The translations under genes were made by a program, and so were the position numbers. From positions 17,102,405-17,166,404 of the forward strand of contig CM039464.1 in NCBI GenBank assembly GCA_022414725.1: a DNA stretch of 64,000 nt, given 5' to 3'. Shown here one piece after another: positions 1 through 23,530 of the stretch; the first letter of the stretch is position 1; every line of letters starts with the position of its first letter. The notes beneath the pieces are model-generated. The model was given only the letters and a program-made list of their open reading frames with translations. It ran no database searches and was not told the DNA's origin. This DNA is from Microglena sp. YARC. Taxonomy: Eukaryota; Chlorophyta; Chlorophyceae; Chlamydomonadales; Chlamydomonadaceae.

Positions 1-1
1 A

Positions 2-116
2 GAGTCAGTTAATGCCATTGTCGCAAACTGCTATGCACATCCCACCTGGCAGACACTCAGCGGCAACACTGCTTGCTCCCAGGGTTGTTCAAAATATTCC
101 TTTTCACATTTCCATG
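2..116 (+). CDS. possible upstream exon of the kinase-like gene (partial)
   Basis: An open frame runs from base 2 and reads ESVNAIVANCYAHPTWQTL before a candidate donor (ATG|GTAATT) at about 117. It has the composition of a real coding exon. Its phase does not join cleanly to the exon at 229, so either the donor differs or the stretch is non-coding. Low confidence. Confidence 0.25.
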
Positions 117-156
117 GTAATTGTACGGTTATACTTTGGGAGACCCCACACACCCA

Positions 157-157
<1 letters not shown>

Positions 158-189
<32 letters not shown>
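158..189. repeat. poly-C tract in intron
   Basis: About 32 uninterrupted C residues lie just upstream of the acceptor at 228. They may act as the pyrimidine tract of that 3' splice site. Similar C tracts occur near 2232-2258 and 2536-2556 in the same gene. Lengths of such tracts are unreliable in assemblies. Confidence 0.9.
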
Positions 190-228
190 TTTACAACCAC
201 CCCCACCACCCACACCCATCCATCACAG

Positions 229-12780
<12,552 letters not shown>

Positions 12781-13128
12781 ACCTCACGGGGAAACAGGGG
12801 CCCCTGTTGTGAAAAGGGCCGGCCGAGGGCAGACTCGAGATGTTAGGATCTTGCATGCATGTTTGCTTTACTTTCATGGTTTATTAGCCTTCAGGCTGCG
12901 CACCTGAAGTCGTGAGTAATGACTGGATAATACACTGATCCTCTGAGTTTATGATAAGGCTAGTGCGCGGCATGACGCCAAATATGGCCTTGTCTGCTTT
13001 TTTCGAGGATAGACTGACTACTGGGAGTGCTTTGTTTATGATTTCTGGTTTACGTGACCCGCACATGATAGATGCAGGCTGGGCTCACCACTCATCAGTG
13101 AACCTCACGGGGTCTTGATTGTGGGAGT
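12781..13128 (+). other. 3' flank of kinase-like gene, with a copy of its last codons
   Basis: CTCACCACTCTGTGAACCTCACGGGG at the true stop recurs in altered form at about 13081-13111 (GGGCTCACCACTCATCAGTG...AACCTCACGGGG). The end of the coding sequence is thus also duplicated, some 310 bp downstream. No other gene is seen. Confidence 0.6.
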
Positions 13129-13290
13129 GTGTGTGTGTATGTTACAGTCCAGGGTTGGCCAAATATGCTAAAGGAACTTGCCCAACCGTATAGGAAGGGC
13201 TTAAAAAGAACAAGCACTGATGAACTGAGCCCCAAACAATCGTTTAACCAACGGGGGCCCTGAGTTCGTGCTACACTGATAATTGAATTC
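13129..13290. repeat. dispersed repeat family R1, copy 1
   Basis: The core is TTACAGTCCAGGG..GGCCAAATA.GCTAAAGG, then CTTGCCCAACCGTATAGGAA, AGCCCCAAACAATCGTTTAA and CCCTGAGTTCG. Copies occur at 16065-16215 and, truncated, at 17290-17345 and 47582-47635. It is probably an interspersed element; the class is unknown. Confidence 0.7.
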
Positions 13291-13364
13291 TCTCTAGTGT
13301 GTGCATGTCCATTTATCCGATTCGGCTACCCCTGGACTGCAACGTACATATAAGTAGGGAACGG

Positions 13365-13515
13365 CAATTTGATATCATATCATATCATATCATGTCATCA
13401 TATGATATCATATGATGCCGGCAGTCTGACTAGGCTAAAGTTACCATTTACATAAAATATCATATGATGCATTTTTTATGATATCATACTGGCCTTTGGT
13501 TAGTACCATATGATT
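13365..13515. repeat. ATCAT/ATGATATCA-rich palindromic tract
   Basis: CATATCATATCATATCAT and TCATATGATATCATATGATG words form overlapping palindromes. There is no coding capacity. Confidence 0.7.
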
Positions 13516-14087
13516 TGCCGATTCCTACATATATGTAGGATTGTTAACGTGGTACTGCTGGTCCCTAGAAGATGTTGGTGTTGAAATATACAACGGGATT
13601 TACTATAAAGTATGTGACAATCTTACATGTATGCAGGCAACCCCCTGACTAGACGGCTGAGATGCACTTTCTCATGTTTAGGCAACGCATGGCAGCTTCT
13701 AGCCAGCTCCAACAGCCAGCCACTGGGTCTAGCCCAAAGTTTTCAATTGCATTGAAATGACCGTAATGTCAACTTTCAAACGCACGTGCTAGCTTCAGGT
13801 TTGTCCCAAGGACGGGGGGAAGGAGCTGTCTAGAAGCTGCTACGCTTAGCCCAGAAATGAAACCTTGCTGAGATGGTGAACTCCAACCTGCGTCTTGGTT
13901 GTATTGTTAAGCGATGCTCGAAGTGGCAACAAAAAGTATTTTCTATCCGGCGGGCGCAATTAAAATATGTTTCAAGGCACGGTGGGTACATGCCTGAAAG
14001 TGTGGTTATATTGTACTTCGGCATATGTTATTCATTCATTCGGTCTTTCATCTGGTCTTCGCCCTGGTTTGCATGAACTGTCGTCAT
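13516..14087. other. intergenic, nothing recognised
   Basis: Ordinary-complexity DNA with only short open frames. I see no conserved motif, repeat or RNA gene here. Confidence 0.6.
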
Positions 14088-14185
14088 TAGGGCTTTTTCC
14101 AAATCTGAAAGTGTTTTTTTTTGCCAAAACGGGGTCAAAACTAGCGATCGCTATATATAGCGGGGGGGGGGGGGGGGAAGCCCTG
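14088..14185. mobile_element. short hAT-type MITE with 8-bp target duplication
   Basis: The ends are TAGGGCTTTTTCC and GGGGGAAGCCCTG (inverted). The flanks GTCGTCAT (14080-14087) and GTTGTCAT (14186-14193) are an 8-bp duplication with one mismatch. The interior CTGAAAGTGTTTTTTTT and AACTAGCGATCGCTATATAT match the 11720-11930 element. A 17-G run near the right end may be collapsed or expanded. Confidence 0.75.
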
Positions 14186-14224
14186 GTTGTCATTAGTTAT
14201 GTACCACGCATGACTTGTGGTTCA

Positions 14225-14640
14225 CTTGACTGTGATGACCTGTTGCCACTGCGCATAGATAGAATTGATCCATCGCTGACAAGCTACATATCAAATAGCC
14301 AAGGGCGCAAGGGTGTGTCGTCCCCGGATCATTGTTTGCGCTGTGGGCAGACAGAGTTGATCCATCGCTGACAAGCTATACATCGAACAGCAAAGGTCGT
14401 TAGGGTGTGTCGTCCTCGGATGATGGTTTGCACTGCGCACAGACAGAGTTGATCCATCGCTGACAAGCTACATATGAAACAGTCAAGGTCGTTAGGGTGT
14501 GTCGTCCCCGGGTAATTGTTTGCGCTGCGCACAGACAGAGTTGATCCATCACCCAGTGATCCTGATATACATGACTAGCCAAGGGTGTTGGCGTGTCATC
14601 CCCAGGTGGTGTTTTTTGCACTGCGCACAAATTGTAGCAC
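14225..14640. repeat. about 93-bp tandem repeat, four copies
   Basis: Units contain CAGACAGAGTTGATCCATCG, CTGACAAGCTACATAT, AGGGTGTGTCGTCCCCGG and GTTTGCGCTGCGCA, with growing divergence in the last copy. No coding capacity is credible. Confidence 0.85.
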
Positions 14641-14699
14641 ACCATCGCCTAGTCATGCTTCAATTTCGTTTGTGTTTGACTTCATGAACTGACAGCCCT

Positions 14700-14800
14700 T
14701 TTTTTTACACATTTTTCAGCCAACTCTGGGCTGCTCACCGTCTTCCAATTCCAAGCCCCCCGTGCGATACTCACGGAAACCAGCGCACTAAGCAGATTAG
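14700..14800 (-). repeat. dispersed repeat family R2 copy
   Basis: Reverse complement of CATGGAATTGGNAGACNGTG...AGCAGCCCAGAGTTGGCTGA, which also occurs at 41950-42035 and 43508-43610. A partial tail appears at about 59548-59595. The class is unknown. Confidence 0.65.
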
Positions 14801-14867
14801 ACAGCTTAGAGACTTGTCAATTTTGTGGACCATCAGCCTTCAGACTACTCAGAGTCCACCGATAGAG

Positions 14868-15055
14868 TAAACGTGTGTAGTGTGAATAAAGGAGTCTCTA
14901 CAGATAGAGTCGGAGAAATAAGTCTCCACAGACAGAGTCGGAGAAGTAAGTCTACAGACAGAGTGAGGTAAAAAAGTCTCTACAGATAGAGTCGGAGAAA
15001 TAAGTCTCTGCAGACAGAGTCGGAGAAATCAAGTCTCTGCAGACAGAGTAAACAT
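14868..15055. repeat. about 30-bp minisatellite
   Basis: AGTCTCTACAGATAGAGTCG GAGAAATA units, six or seven copies, some shortened. TCTCTACAGATAGAG is itself a partial palindrome. Confidence 0.8.
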
Positions 15056-15157
15056 GGGTAGCATAAACACTGCTCCACTCCTGAGTGCAGAATGCAATCG
15101 CATATGTTTAGACAGGTTTAGGGCTTGTCCAGTTCAGCTGCGATTGGATTGTTTACA

Positions 15158-15350
15158 TGGACCGTAGACAACCTCATCTCTAAGCTGCACAGAGAGTATA
15201 CTGCCTCCTGTACCAGCATTCTTGCCACACGTCGCATGAAGGAGTCCCTACCGCCTGAAGGGTGACACTTACTATGTCTGCCATGGTGACTTTCCCCAGC
15301 TGTGGCGTACGGGAGGGTCCCCTGTCCCTCCAGGCGTTATCTTTTTTTAC
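15158..15350 (+). mobile_element. 5'-truncated LINE 3' end
   Basis: Over about 190 bp it matches the reverse complement of 31,680-31,870, the 3' end of the large LINE. It encodes ISKLHREYTASCTSILATRR and MKESLPPEG, then a stop and the same 3' UTR (CATGGTGACTTTCCCCAGCT). It ends in GTTATCTTTTTTT. A short 3' fragment ending in a T tract is what target-primed insertion leaves. Confidence 0.8.
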
Positions 15351-15404
15351 ATCTAGCAGAAACCTTCAGGCTACCCAGAGTCTGCAGACGAAGTAAATGT
15401 GGAA

Positions 15405-15500
15405 AGAGTGAACAAATAAATAGAACGCCTTGTTACGAGGCGTGAGGTTGAGGCGGCCAGTCTGTTTGCTTGCACTGGGGCCAACCGCCAAAAATGTGGG
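15405..15500. repeat. dispersed SINE-like family C, copy
   Basis: AATAAATAGAACGCCTTGTTACGAGGCGTGAGG, then TTGAGG.GGCCAG.CTGTTTGCTTGCACTGGGGCCAACC. Other copies lie at 50,080-50,160 and 52,325-52,412. ACGCCT..AGGCGT can form a hairpin. Confidence 0.7.
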
Positions 15501-15538
15501 TAGCATAATAATTCACCAGTGTTATGTCTTTCAAATGT

Positions 15539-15586
15539 CTGTAGGCCAGGCAGAGCAGCTACGTAGCTGCTCTGCCTGGCCTACAG
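15539..15586. repeat. perfect 48-bp palindrome
   Basis: Two 24-bp arms meet without a loop. The left arm begins CTGTAGGCCAGGCAGAGCAG and the centre is GCTAC|GTAGC. It is followed by a minisatellite of ACTCAGGGAACG(C/T) to about 15655. It may be a site of fold-back amplification or a nested hairpin. Confidence 0.9.
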
Positions 15587-15679
15587 GGAACGCACTCAGG
15601 GAACGTGCACTCAGGGAACGCACTCAGGGAACTACACTCAGGGAACGCGCCAATCTCTGTACCGTATCTGAGTGACTGT

Positions 15680-16060
15680 ACTGTCCAGGATCTGTGATAT
15701 CTAGATATCATCTAGATAGTATCTGTTCAGTATCTGAGATAATAATTTGAAATAAGCAGGTACGTATCTGGATACACCTCAGATAATCGGTCGGGTCCCT
15801 GAGTGTATTTTGGCTACTCAAGCCTGATTCCAATATCATTCCATAGCCATTGCATGGGGGAGCGCGAAGCGTGGAGCCACGGGGGGTTTCGGGTCAGCGC
15901 GTCGCACTGGGGTTGCACTGAGTCGCTCAATTTGCGACGCGTCGCACGCAAAAAAAGTGGTATGGTATGGTATGAAGACTTCGCACCACTCCTGAGTGCA
16001 AGGGCGCGGGTGTTGACAGTCTGAAGAGGGTATACACCCTTTCCGCGCTAGCCTTGTATG
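15680..16060. repeat. repeat-rich intergenic stretch (family D copy at 15865-15950)
   Basis: TATCTAGATATCATCTAGATAG palindromes come first. AGCGTGGAGCC.CGGGGGGTTTCGGGT and a CGCGTCGCAC/GCGACGCGTCGCAC inverted pair follow. The AAGCGTGGAGCC..GGGGGGTTT word recurs at about 48,298-48,330. Confidence 0.55.
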
Positions 16061-16064
16061 AATG

Positions 16065-16215
16065 TATGTTACAGTCCAGGGGTAGGCCAAATAGGCTAAA
16101 GGGACTTGCCCAACCGTATAGGAAGGGCTTAAAAAGAAAAAGCACTGATGAACCGAGCCCCAAACAATCGTTTAACCAACAGGGGCCCTGAGTTCGCGCT
16201 ACAGTGATCATTAAG
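16065..16215. repeat. dispersed repeat family R1, copy 2
   Basis: It is about 90% alike to 13,129-13,290 over its full length (CTTGCCCAACCGTATAGGAA, AGCCCCAAACAATCGTTTAA). The two are in the same orientation, 2.9 kb apart. Confidence 0.75.
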
Positions 16216-16219
16216 CCTC

Positions 16220-16812
16220 AAAGCTTGACTAGACAAATATATATATTTAAGTGTGCCCCCCCTTTGGTGGGCCTGGGGCCAAGCTTGAAATGGCTTATAT
16301 AACTTAAAAAAACAAAAATCAGCCCAACCCTTACTTGGTGTGGCTTTTTGAAAGGTTATGTTAAGATTTAAAAAAAAACTCTTATAGATACTGTTTAAGA
16401 GATGTCCAGGTCCTAGGGATTCTTCCGTGCAGGTGGATACTGACGTGTGGTTCTGGGTGTGGGTTGCAACAAATGATTGAAATGTGTGTAGCCTGTAGCC
16501 CTGTACATGGCAAGTTTGTGCTTTTGTTTGGGATAATTGTTGCAAGGCTCTATACACCAGCATTTCGGCGTCTAACCGTCTGCAGAAGGCAATACTTCTG
16601 CCCCGTGATAATTCCAGAAACCAGGGTTCAAACCGATTATAGACTTGTCCAAGCCTCTACACCGACAGCTTAACGATTTGACATATTTGTTCGGAGCAAT
16701 CCAGGAATCACTCATATGTATGTATGTTCGGAGCAACTCAGAAACCAGTCTTCTTTGTTATGATCACGTTGCACTCTTCACCATGTGTTGTTCTGTCTAC
16801 GCAAATATATGT
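16220..16812. other. intergenic, no gene recognised
   Basis: GCGTCTAACCGTCTGCA occurs here (about 16567) and again near 17831. CCAGGGTTCAAACCG at about 16621 resembles a Pol III B box, but no convincing tRNA fold or A box could be seen. Otherwise featureless. Confidence 0.5.
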
Positions 16813-16928
16813 ATACCATGTATGATACATGGTAGTTGGAAGAAGCTAGCCCAACCAAGAGTAGCTGCATAGTGGTATTAGCTACCTAATAGGTAGCGAA
16901 TACCACAATTCAGCTACTCTTGCGTGGG
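16813..16928. repeat. two adjacent inverted repeats
   Basis: TACCATGTAT-G-ATACATGGTA (16813-16833) is a perfect small hairpin. Then 16850-16928 has 38-bp arms (CCCAACCAAGAGTAGCTG.. / ..CAGCTACTCTTGCGTGGG) around AAT with a few mismatches. These look like MITE or foldback remnants. Confidence 0.75.
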
Positions 16929-17289
16929 CAAATCTCGGCACTACATACTTTGCACACGTATTTTCGTGTTGATGACTTTCCATTTGAAAACTTATAAAGC
17001 GGTCACCTGGAGTCCTTGGTTGGTTCTGTTTGCATTTGCATGATGCTTCAGCAACAGCCCGAGGACACGTATGGCAGTATTTATATGGCTGTTGTCTGCT
17101 GGTGAACTTTAACTATAACTTGGTTACATAGCTTCAGCCAGCAATTGTCTGCTGGTGAACTGGTACCCTACGCCTGCAGACAACAAAACCAGGCCTTACT
17201 GATACGAGCACCTTGGGCGCATACCTGCGTTGTTCATTCTGCTCGTTGCACTACCTTATCTTGCTTGCAACCTGACAACTAAATATACC

Positions 17290-17710
17290 GGTATGTATGT
17301 TACAGTCCAGGGGGTAGCTAATTTGGCTCAAAGGACTTGCCCTTCCTCAAATAATTAAGATAAATGGACATTGTTAGACCTAACACTGAACCCTCGTTAT
17401 TTGTCAAATGCATGAGCTACATTGGTAGTGATAACACCTGGTGGGGTTTGATGTTAATGGAACCCTTCGTACTGGCAGAGGACGGTCTACCACCTCGACT
17501 GGACAAGCTACCATTGCGGTTGACAACGACCTGCAATGCTAAGGGTGAGCGTAGGGGGAATAAAACCCCGACCCTTCGTCGTTACAGCGATTTGGTGTAC
17601 CACTAGACCAATCGTATCACTCAAATACCGTAATCAAGATATATGGACATTGCTAGAACTTACCCTGAACCCTCATTATTTTTCAAATGCATGAGCTACA
17701 ATGCTTAGAT
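17290..17710. repeat. R1 fragment plus 280-bp spaced direct repeat
   Basis: TTACAGTCCAGGGGGTAGC (R1) comes first. ATGGACATTG(T/C)TAGA..TAC.CTGAACCCTC, ending TCAAATGCATGAGCTACA, occurs at 17,363 and 17,643. Between them is the tRNA-like segment described separately. Confidence 0.65.
17528..17610 (-). repeat. tRNA-derived SINE-like segment
   Basis: The minus strand reads TTGGTCTAGTGGTACACC, an A-box-like start. About 40 bases on comes GGGTCGGGGTTTTATTCCC, a diverged B box. It is no functional tRNA (the stems are broken), so a tRNA-derived SINE or pseudogene is most likely. Confidence 0.4.
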
Positions 17711-18145
17711 TGGATTCTTACAAATAAAATCACAATATACGGTATTGTAATGTTGTTTTTTAGACCCATGTGGGACGTGTGACAAGCAATAAGAAGAAGA
17801 ATTGTAACAAGGGTTTATACGCTAGTTTTGGCGTCTAACCGTCTGCATATTGCAGGGAACAATTACAAGCAATAAGTAGGTATTTCATATTATATCATTA
17901 TATGGGCATATGGCTGGTGCCATATCTGTGCATTCCATATTGTATGGGCATGTAACACCTTCAATCTGTAGGCCTTCCATTTCATGCCTGTGTACTGCAT
18001 GGCATACTATTATGCATTGAATAGGCATTTCGTTGTATTATTTTTTACTTGTTCACTGACAGACCCAGCATGTTTTTAATATATGCCTGAGTAGCATATG
18101 TATGCAACTGTTTGTGCATGCCCAATAACCCGAGTAGTTGGCCTG
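17711..18145. other. intergenic AT-rich stretch
   Basis: There are only short direct repeats (GGGCATAT, TGGCATA) and no gene. The last five bases, GCCTG (18141-18145), are the left target duplication of the copia element. Confidence 0.6.
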
Positions 18146-18539
18146 TGTCAGCATGAATTGCGGTGCTCTCAAGCGTTTTATGACTTGGTGACTACTTATG
18201 TACTCCCTTAGAACTATCGGCCCTGATAGCTTCCCATAGTGATAGCTTCCCGTAGAACTGAGTCATCCTTTAGTGACTCAGTGTCAGCTTCCTATTGACT
18301 GCCTGTCTCTCTGTGTCTTATCGGTCTCTCCCTGACATCTCCTGTGTTAAACGGTGTCAGGGTGACAAGATCCGGGCTTAGGGTCTATTCAGGTTACAGG
18401 CATCCACTTCGCCCACCAATGGTGTCCTTTAGTGTACGTCCTTGCTTGTAACGTTATTCTCGTCTCTGTGTATAGATTGGCGCGTCTGTCTCCGCTGTAT
18501 ACATCTCTGTCCACTCTTAGAAGTGCTTAATAGCTGATA
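18146..18539 (+). repeat. 5' LTR of outer copia element
   Basis: 394 bp, starting TGTCAGCATG and ending TAGCTGATA. Inside are CCCTGATAGCTTCCC / GTGATAGCTTCCC repeats and GTGACTCAGTGTCAGC. The next bases, GGTTCTGGGCTTC, are where a primer-binding site should lie; I cannot assign a tRNA. Confidence 0.9.
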
Positions 18540-18576
18540 GGTTCTGGGCTTCATCTCGATCTACCACTGCTTTATA

Positions 18577-20366
18577 ATGCAACTTCCGCGTGGGCCTCCT
18601 GCCGGCTTCGAAAAGCTAACCCCACATAATGGTTTGTCTTGGTCGCGCGGTATGGAGAGCGTCATTGTATCCAATGGCTGCGACCGCATTCTTCCGTTCA
18701 AGACTCGTGTTCCCACTGATTGGCTTGATGATTGCGCGCCAGCGGCCTCTGCTGCCTTAGATGAGTCTCCTTCCGCCATCATGGAAGACATCCCCCCCTA
18801 CCAAACCTCCATTTCTCTCCCTCCTTCTCCTCTTGTCCAACGCCTCCTTCCTGAGGTAGAGGATATTCTGATGCGTCTATGCTGCGTCTCGACTCAGATC
18901 ATCAAATACAAGTTTTCTCCTCCGCCTCCTGATGCCCGTTTTGAGTATGACAATGCTGATCTGGCTCGCCATAAGCATGAAGATGGCTACTACACTGAGG
19001 ATGACGATGACGACGAAGAGGAAGACCTACAGAGTGCGCGGAGTGGTGACTTCGGTGGAGTCACACCTTCCACTGCCACTCGTGTTTTTTGAGTCTCCGG
19101 TGTTTGAGCACCAGTCGGCTCCTCCTCCTCCTCCTCCTCCTCCTGTCTACAAGCCTCCGACTGCTCCTCCGCATCCACCTGCGGTACCTGAGTTGGCTAT
19201 GCCGACTTTGCTGAGAAGCTCGTCACTTGGTCCTTTGATTCCTCCCTCCCCTTTGTTTCGCAAACCCTTCTGAGCGAGCTCTGGCTGGCTACCACACGCG
19301 GTCTCGTGAGACTGCTGCTGCTGCCTCGAGTGTCCAAAGCGATGCTGCTGGCCCCTCCCTGAATCCACCTCCACCTCCACCGGTGGAGCAGCCTCCTGCC
19401 CCCTTCTCCTTTTCCTCCCCCCTGCCCTACTACCCGAATCGCTCGCTGGGATGCTTATCCTGGGAGCACCTGCTTGATGGCTCCACACCTTCGCGCATGG
19501 ATGTGCGGAGTTGCCGCCAAATTCGCAAGGCGCAGAAAGCTGGTGACTCCTTGGACCGCACTTTGTACGGTAGGATGGATCAGGCTGCCACTCGGGCTAA
19601 TCTAGATACGAAGGGGCGGGCTAGGCGAGTGATGGTGTTCTCTGAGTTGGGTCATGCATGCCGTGCTTATCTGGGGCCTGTGCAGGCAGGGATTGACTAC
19701 CCCCCTCCTGGTGGTGCTACCTTTGGTAGATTGGGAGTTCGAAATGCAAATCTACGCAAGTACCAGTTTGCCAAAGTTCCTCACAGCTTTGTACCTCCTA
19801 GGCCAGATTTTGAGCTACTCGTAAATGTTGCGAGTTCTTTGGATGAGATTGAGAACCTTGATGACCAGCGTGCATATGATGCTGGCATCGCTGCCGAGTA
19901 CTTTCTGTCGGTTGGCGCTATGTATGATGCCACGCCGTTTTCGCCTGTTGCCTCACCACCTGCCTCTCCTAGTCAGACTCGTGTAGATCCTGCACTGTTA
20001 GGATTTAGTACCCTGCCCCTTGCACGCCAGGAGTTCATGTGTCTCACCATGATGCTCGCGCACATGACGGAACCGATGGTACAGGTGTACCAGGATTTTG
20101 CTACACCTCGCGATATCTTACTGCATATCAAGAGGCAGCATTCTGATGCCCTTGCTGCTCGGGTTCCCCTCATGCTTGTTGAGCTTCGTAGTGTGACCAT
20201 GAACAACTCTGAACCCGTGGATGTGTTCTTTCGCAGGGTGCGGCAGTTGTGCACTGATCTTCGCAATGCGGGATACCCGCAGCCGCAGCGTCACGCGATG
20301 CACACTATAATCAATGGCATCACTCACCCTCGATTCGATTCGCTGGCGCCTCCAGTTTGGCTTTGA
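18577..20366 (+). pseudogene. outer copia gag (frame-broken)
   Basis: From ATG 18577: an acidic region (YYTEDDDDDEEEDLQSARSG), a stop near 19092, then a Pro-rich frame. From about 19383 comes a long gag-like frame with RQEFMCLTMMLAHMTEPMVQ, VELRSVTMNNSEPVDVFFRR and GYPQPQRHAMHTIINGITHP, typical of copia capsid. Two frame changes near 19090 and 19270 separate the parts. The capsid would assemble cytoplasmic particles around the RNA. Confidence 0.75.
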
Positions 20367-20800
20367 GTTGTACCAGAACAAGACCGTAGACTACTGGTCT
20401 TGTCTTGATGCTTATAGATCGTTAGATTTCTTAAATGTGTCTCTCCCCAGGTCTGATCCAAGGCATCCTGGCTGGTCCCGCGACCCTCCCCAGATCCCTG
20501 CTAATGCTGCTTTCCAGCGGGGCAAGGATCTGGTTCTCAGAGTTCCGGGGGCACAAGAGGCGCTTGGATTGCACTTGGGGACCCTGTCGTTCGAAAACGA
20601 GCCACTCGGAAGACCGCTGCTTTACAAAGTATCCGGAACTCAGAAAGGCCAAGGGACGTGCACCTGGTTCTGAACCGGTGCCCGTAGCTTTGGCCCTTCC
20701 AGGGTCGCTTACACGTAAGCAGCTGTCGTCCTTGCAGGCTCAGATCGATGGGTGCGCCATTTCAAAGAACTAGGAGGTAAGCTCTGTCCTATTTTCTTGC
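20367..20800 (+). pseudogene. outer copia gag C-terminus, zinc-knuckle-like
   Basis: The overlapping frame gives LDCTWGPCRSKTSHSEDRCF, then TKYPELRKAKGRAPG: Cys/His spacing reminiscent of a degenerate nucleocapsid knuckle, followed by the basic stretch usual there. A frame change near 20340-20430 joins it to the capsid part. Confidence 0.55.
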
Positions 20801-20834
20801 ACGACTAAGTTCTCAAACATTTGCAGCCCAAGTC

Positions 20835-22347
20835 TTTCTGAAGGTATCTGGCATGTGGACTCGGAGCTGGGATGTCAATCACAGGTGATAGGTCGTTGTT
20901 CACTGTGTTTGAATCCTCTGCTGTTGGGCCTGCAGTTCGATTTGCTGATGGGGTGATTCAACGGTCAGAGGGTATGGGGTCCATTGTGTTATGTAGTGAT
21001 TGGTTACCAACATCAATCACCTTAACCAATGTTCTATACATACCCCACTGTCCAGTAAATCTCCTGTCCGTAAATGCTGTAGCTCATTCCCTCCACTGCA
21101 AGATTGCTTTTGATAGTATTAGTTGTACTGCCACTCAGGGCTCTTCTGTGCTCTGGTCCTTTCCTGCTTCCAGTGATGGTGTGTATAAGTTTGCATGTAG
21201 GCCTTGTCACACCTCCAGTCGTTGTTTGAGGGTTGCTGAATATTATCCAGCTTTTGCACTTGATGTTGATGAGGACGGTGGAGTTATTATCCCTACCACT
21301 CCTGCATGGTTGTGGCATAGGCGACTGGGTCATCCCGGTTATGATGCCTTGCACAACCTTGTCAAGCGTGGTATGGTTAAGAACTTACCCCTCAGCCTTC
21401 ATCAAGTACAAAAGATGGGTAAGATCCCATGTGATGCTTGTCAAAAGGCTAAGGGAAAGCGTCTCCCTTTTCCTAAAGAAAGCATGACTAAGGTCCTTGC
21501 ACCCCTCCAACGCCTTCACTTGGATATCATGGGAACCGGTTTATATTAGGGGTCTTCGTGGGGAGTTTATATATCTTGTGCCTTGTAGACCAATTCTCTG
21601 GCTATGCTGAGGTATTGTGCTTGAGGACCAAGGATGAAGCTCCTTAGCAGTCCAGACTATCATCCTCAGATGGTCAAATCAGCTGCAGGGGTTTGCCTTT
21701 AAGTGTCTGAGATCTGACAGGGCTAAAGAGTTTATAGTTAAATGGTTCGAGGATTGGTTAGAATCGGTTGGGGCAGTACATGAGTTGTCTTTGGCATACA
21801 CTGCACAGCAGAATGCAACTGTGGAAAGGTATAATGGGGTCCTTCAGAATATAGCTAGGAGTATCCACTTGGAGTCTAAGCTTACTAAGTCCTTTTGGCC
21901 CTATGCCTTCCTGGCTGCTTGTTACCTTAGAAACCGTCTGCCTAACCAGGGACGCAAGACACCCTTTGAGTTGTTTTTATGGGGTGAAACCTGATGTGTC
22001 GTTATTACGTGTGTTTGGATGCCCCCTGCTATGTTACTCTAGTCAATGGGAAGAAACGTAATAAGCTAGACGAAAGGGCGTTATCTGGTAGACTGGTTGG
22101 GTATTCTCTGGTGAGTAAGGGTTATTTTGTTTGGGTTCCTAAGTTGCGCCAGGTAGTAGAGAGTCGTGATGTACTCTTCTATGAGCAGTTTGATCATAAC
22201 TGCATTCCTGGGCTAACTCCCTATGATGGGTCGCCATATGTCTCTAGCATCCCTGCCGCCATCAACGGACACATGCCTGTGGTTGCGGTTGATTCCCTAG
22301 ACCCTTTGTCTCCCCAATTGTTGACCACTGTCCTGGCCATAGGATGA
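20835..22347 (+). pseudogene. outer copia protease and integrase (frame-broken)
   Basis: GTGGACTCGGAGCTGGG at about 20860 is the protease active site DSGA with one G missing, so the frame breaks there. Next come VLYIPHCPVNLLSVNAVAHS, the GAG-pre-integrase zinc region LWHRRLGHPG...CDACQKAKGK, and RLHLDIMG (first catalytic Asp). Breaks follow at 21550-21780. Then QNATVERYNGVLQNIARS (catalytic Glu) and SFWPYAFLAACYLRNRLPNQ, with ALSGRLVGYS..GYFVWVPKL. Confidence 0.8.
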
Positions 22348-22379
22348 CTCTGCGACCTAGGTCGGGGGCAGTGGTACTG

Positions 22380-23530
22380 TTTTGCGTGAGAAACACACTG
22401 GGCGGGTGAGTTTCTGCGGCTCCTACGGACAAAATCTTAGCCGAATCTCAGGGGTCGCCAGGCCCTCCTCTGCGTCACATTCCGTCGGTGAAGTCGTTGG
22501 ATTTACACCAACTCAGACCATAGTGGATCCTTTGTTAGATCCATTGCCTACTAGTCATCATACTCCCATCATCACTGATAGCTCGATGGAGTTGGTGAAC
22601 GCTTCACCTCCTGCCGTCTCTGATAGATTACTCAGGAGTCCGGGTGATGATGTAGCCGTTGCAGATGATGCAAGTGATGATCTTGAACCGTGGTCAGGCT
22701 CCGATACTGCGTATGGCTGGGGTGTTCCGGTCGACCCAGGCTTCGTTGATTTAGAGGCAAAGAAGGCCGGCCCTGTTCAAACCAGGCAGTAGTTCTGCAC
22801 TGGGGGCTTTACTAATGGTTACTGCTGATACTGCTGATACCCCCGCTGCCCATGTACAAGTAAACTGCTTGTACGTGGGAGCATCTGTTGCATCCACCAC
22901 TGAACTGACCTACAAAGCTGCCATGTTGCATACCAACCCTGACAGGATCAATGGCTTCTTGCCATGAAGGATGAGATGGCTTCCCTTCATGCCCATGGTA
23001 CATGGGTTCTCACTCCACAGCCTCGTAAGCAGAAGATCCTGTCTGGCAGGTGGTTATTTGTGAAGAAGATTGGTGTTGATGGTACTATACGCTTCAAGGC
23101 ACGTTTGTGGGTCCGTGGTTTTCTGCAGCGTCCTGGCTGGATTTTCATGATGTATATGCCCCTGTCTCCTCCAAAGCAGGTCTTAGGGTGCTCCTGGCTG
23201 CCATCACTCATAGGAAGATGTTTGTTCGCAGCTAGACATCAAGACTGCATTCCTAAATGCCAAGCTGGAGCCTGGTCTGGACCTGTACTGCCACCAGCCT
23301 GAGGGCTTTAGGCACCTTGGTCCTAACGGTGTTCCACTTGTCTGCAAACTGATCAAGTCCCTTTATGGATTGAAGCAAGCACCCAGAGCTTGGAGTAGGG
23401 ATGTCAAGCGGGTTCTGGTTGCTCATGGCTTTACTATGTGCAAGGCAGAACCTGCTCTGTACTTTAGGAAGGATTCTGATGGTGAATGGAGCTATGTCCT
23501 GACCTATGTTGATGACTTTATCTGTGCTTT
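22380..23530 (+). pseudogene. outer copia RT, N-terminal part
   Basis: After a Ser/Asp-rich linker: MKDEMASLHAHGTWVLTPQP, SGRWLFVKKIGVDG, FKARLWVRGFLQRPG; then, across frame shifts, QLDIKTAFLNAKLEP, VCKLIKSLYGLKQAPRAWSR and SYVLTYVDDFICA. YVDD is the polymerase active site. The frame is cut right after it by the antisense element at 23531. Confidence 0.8.
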
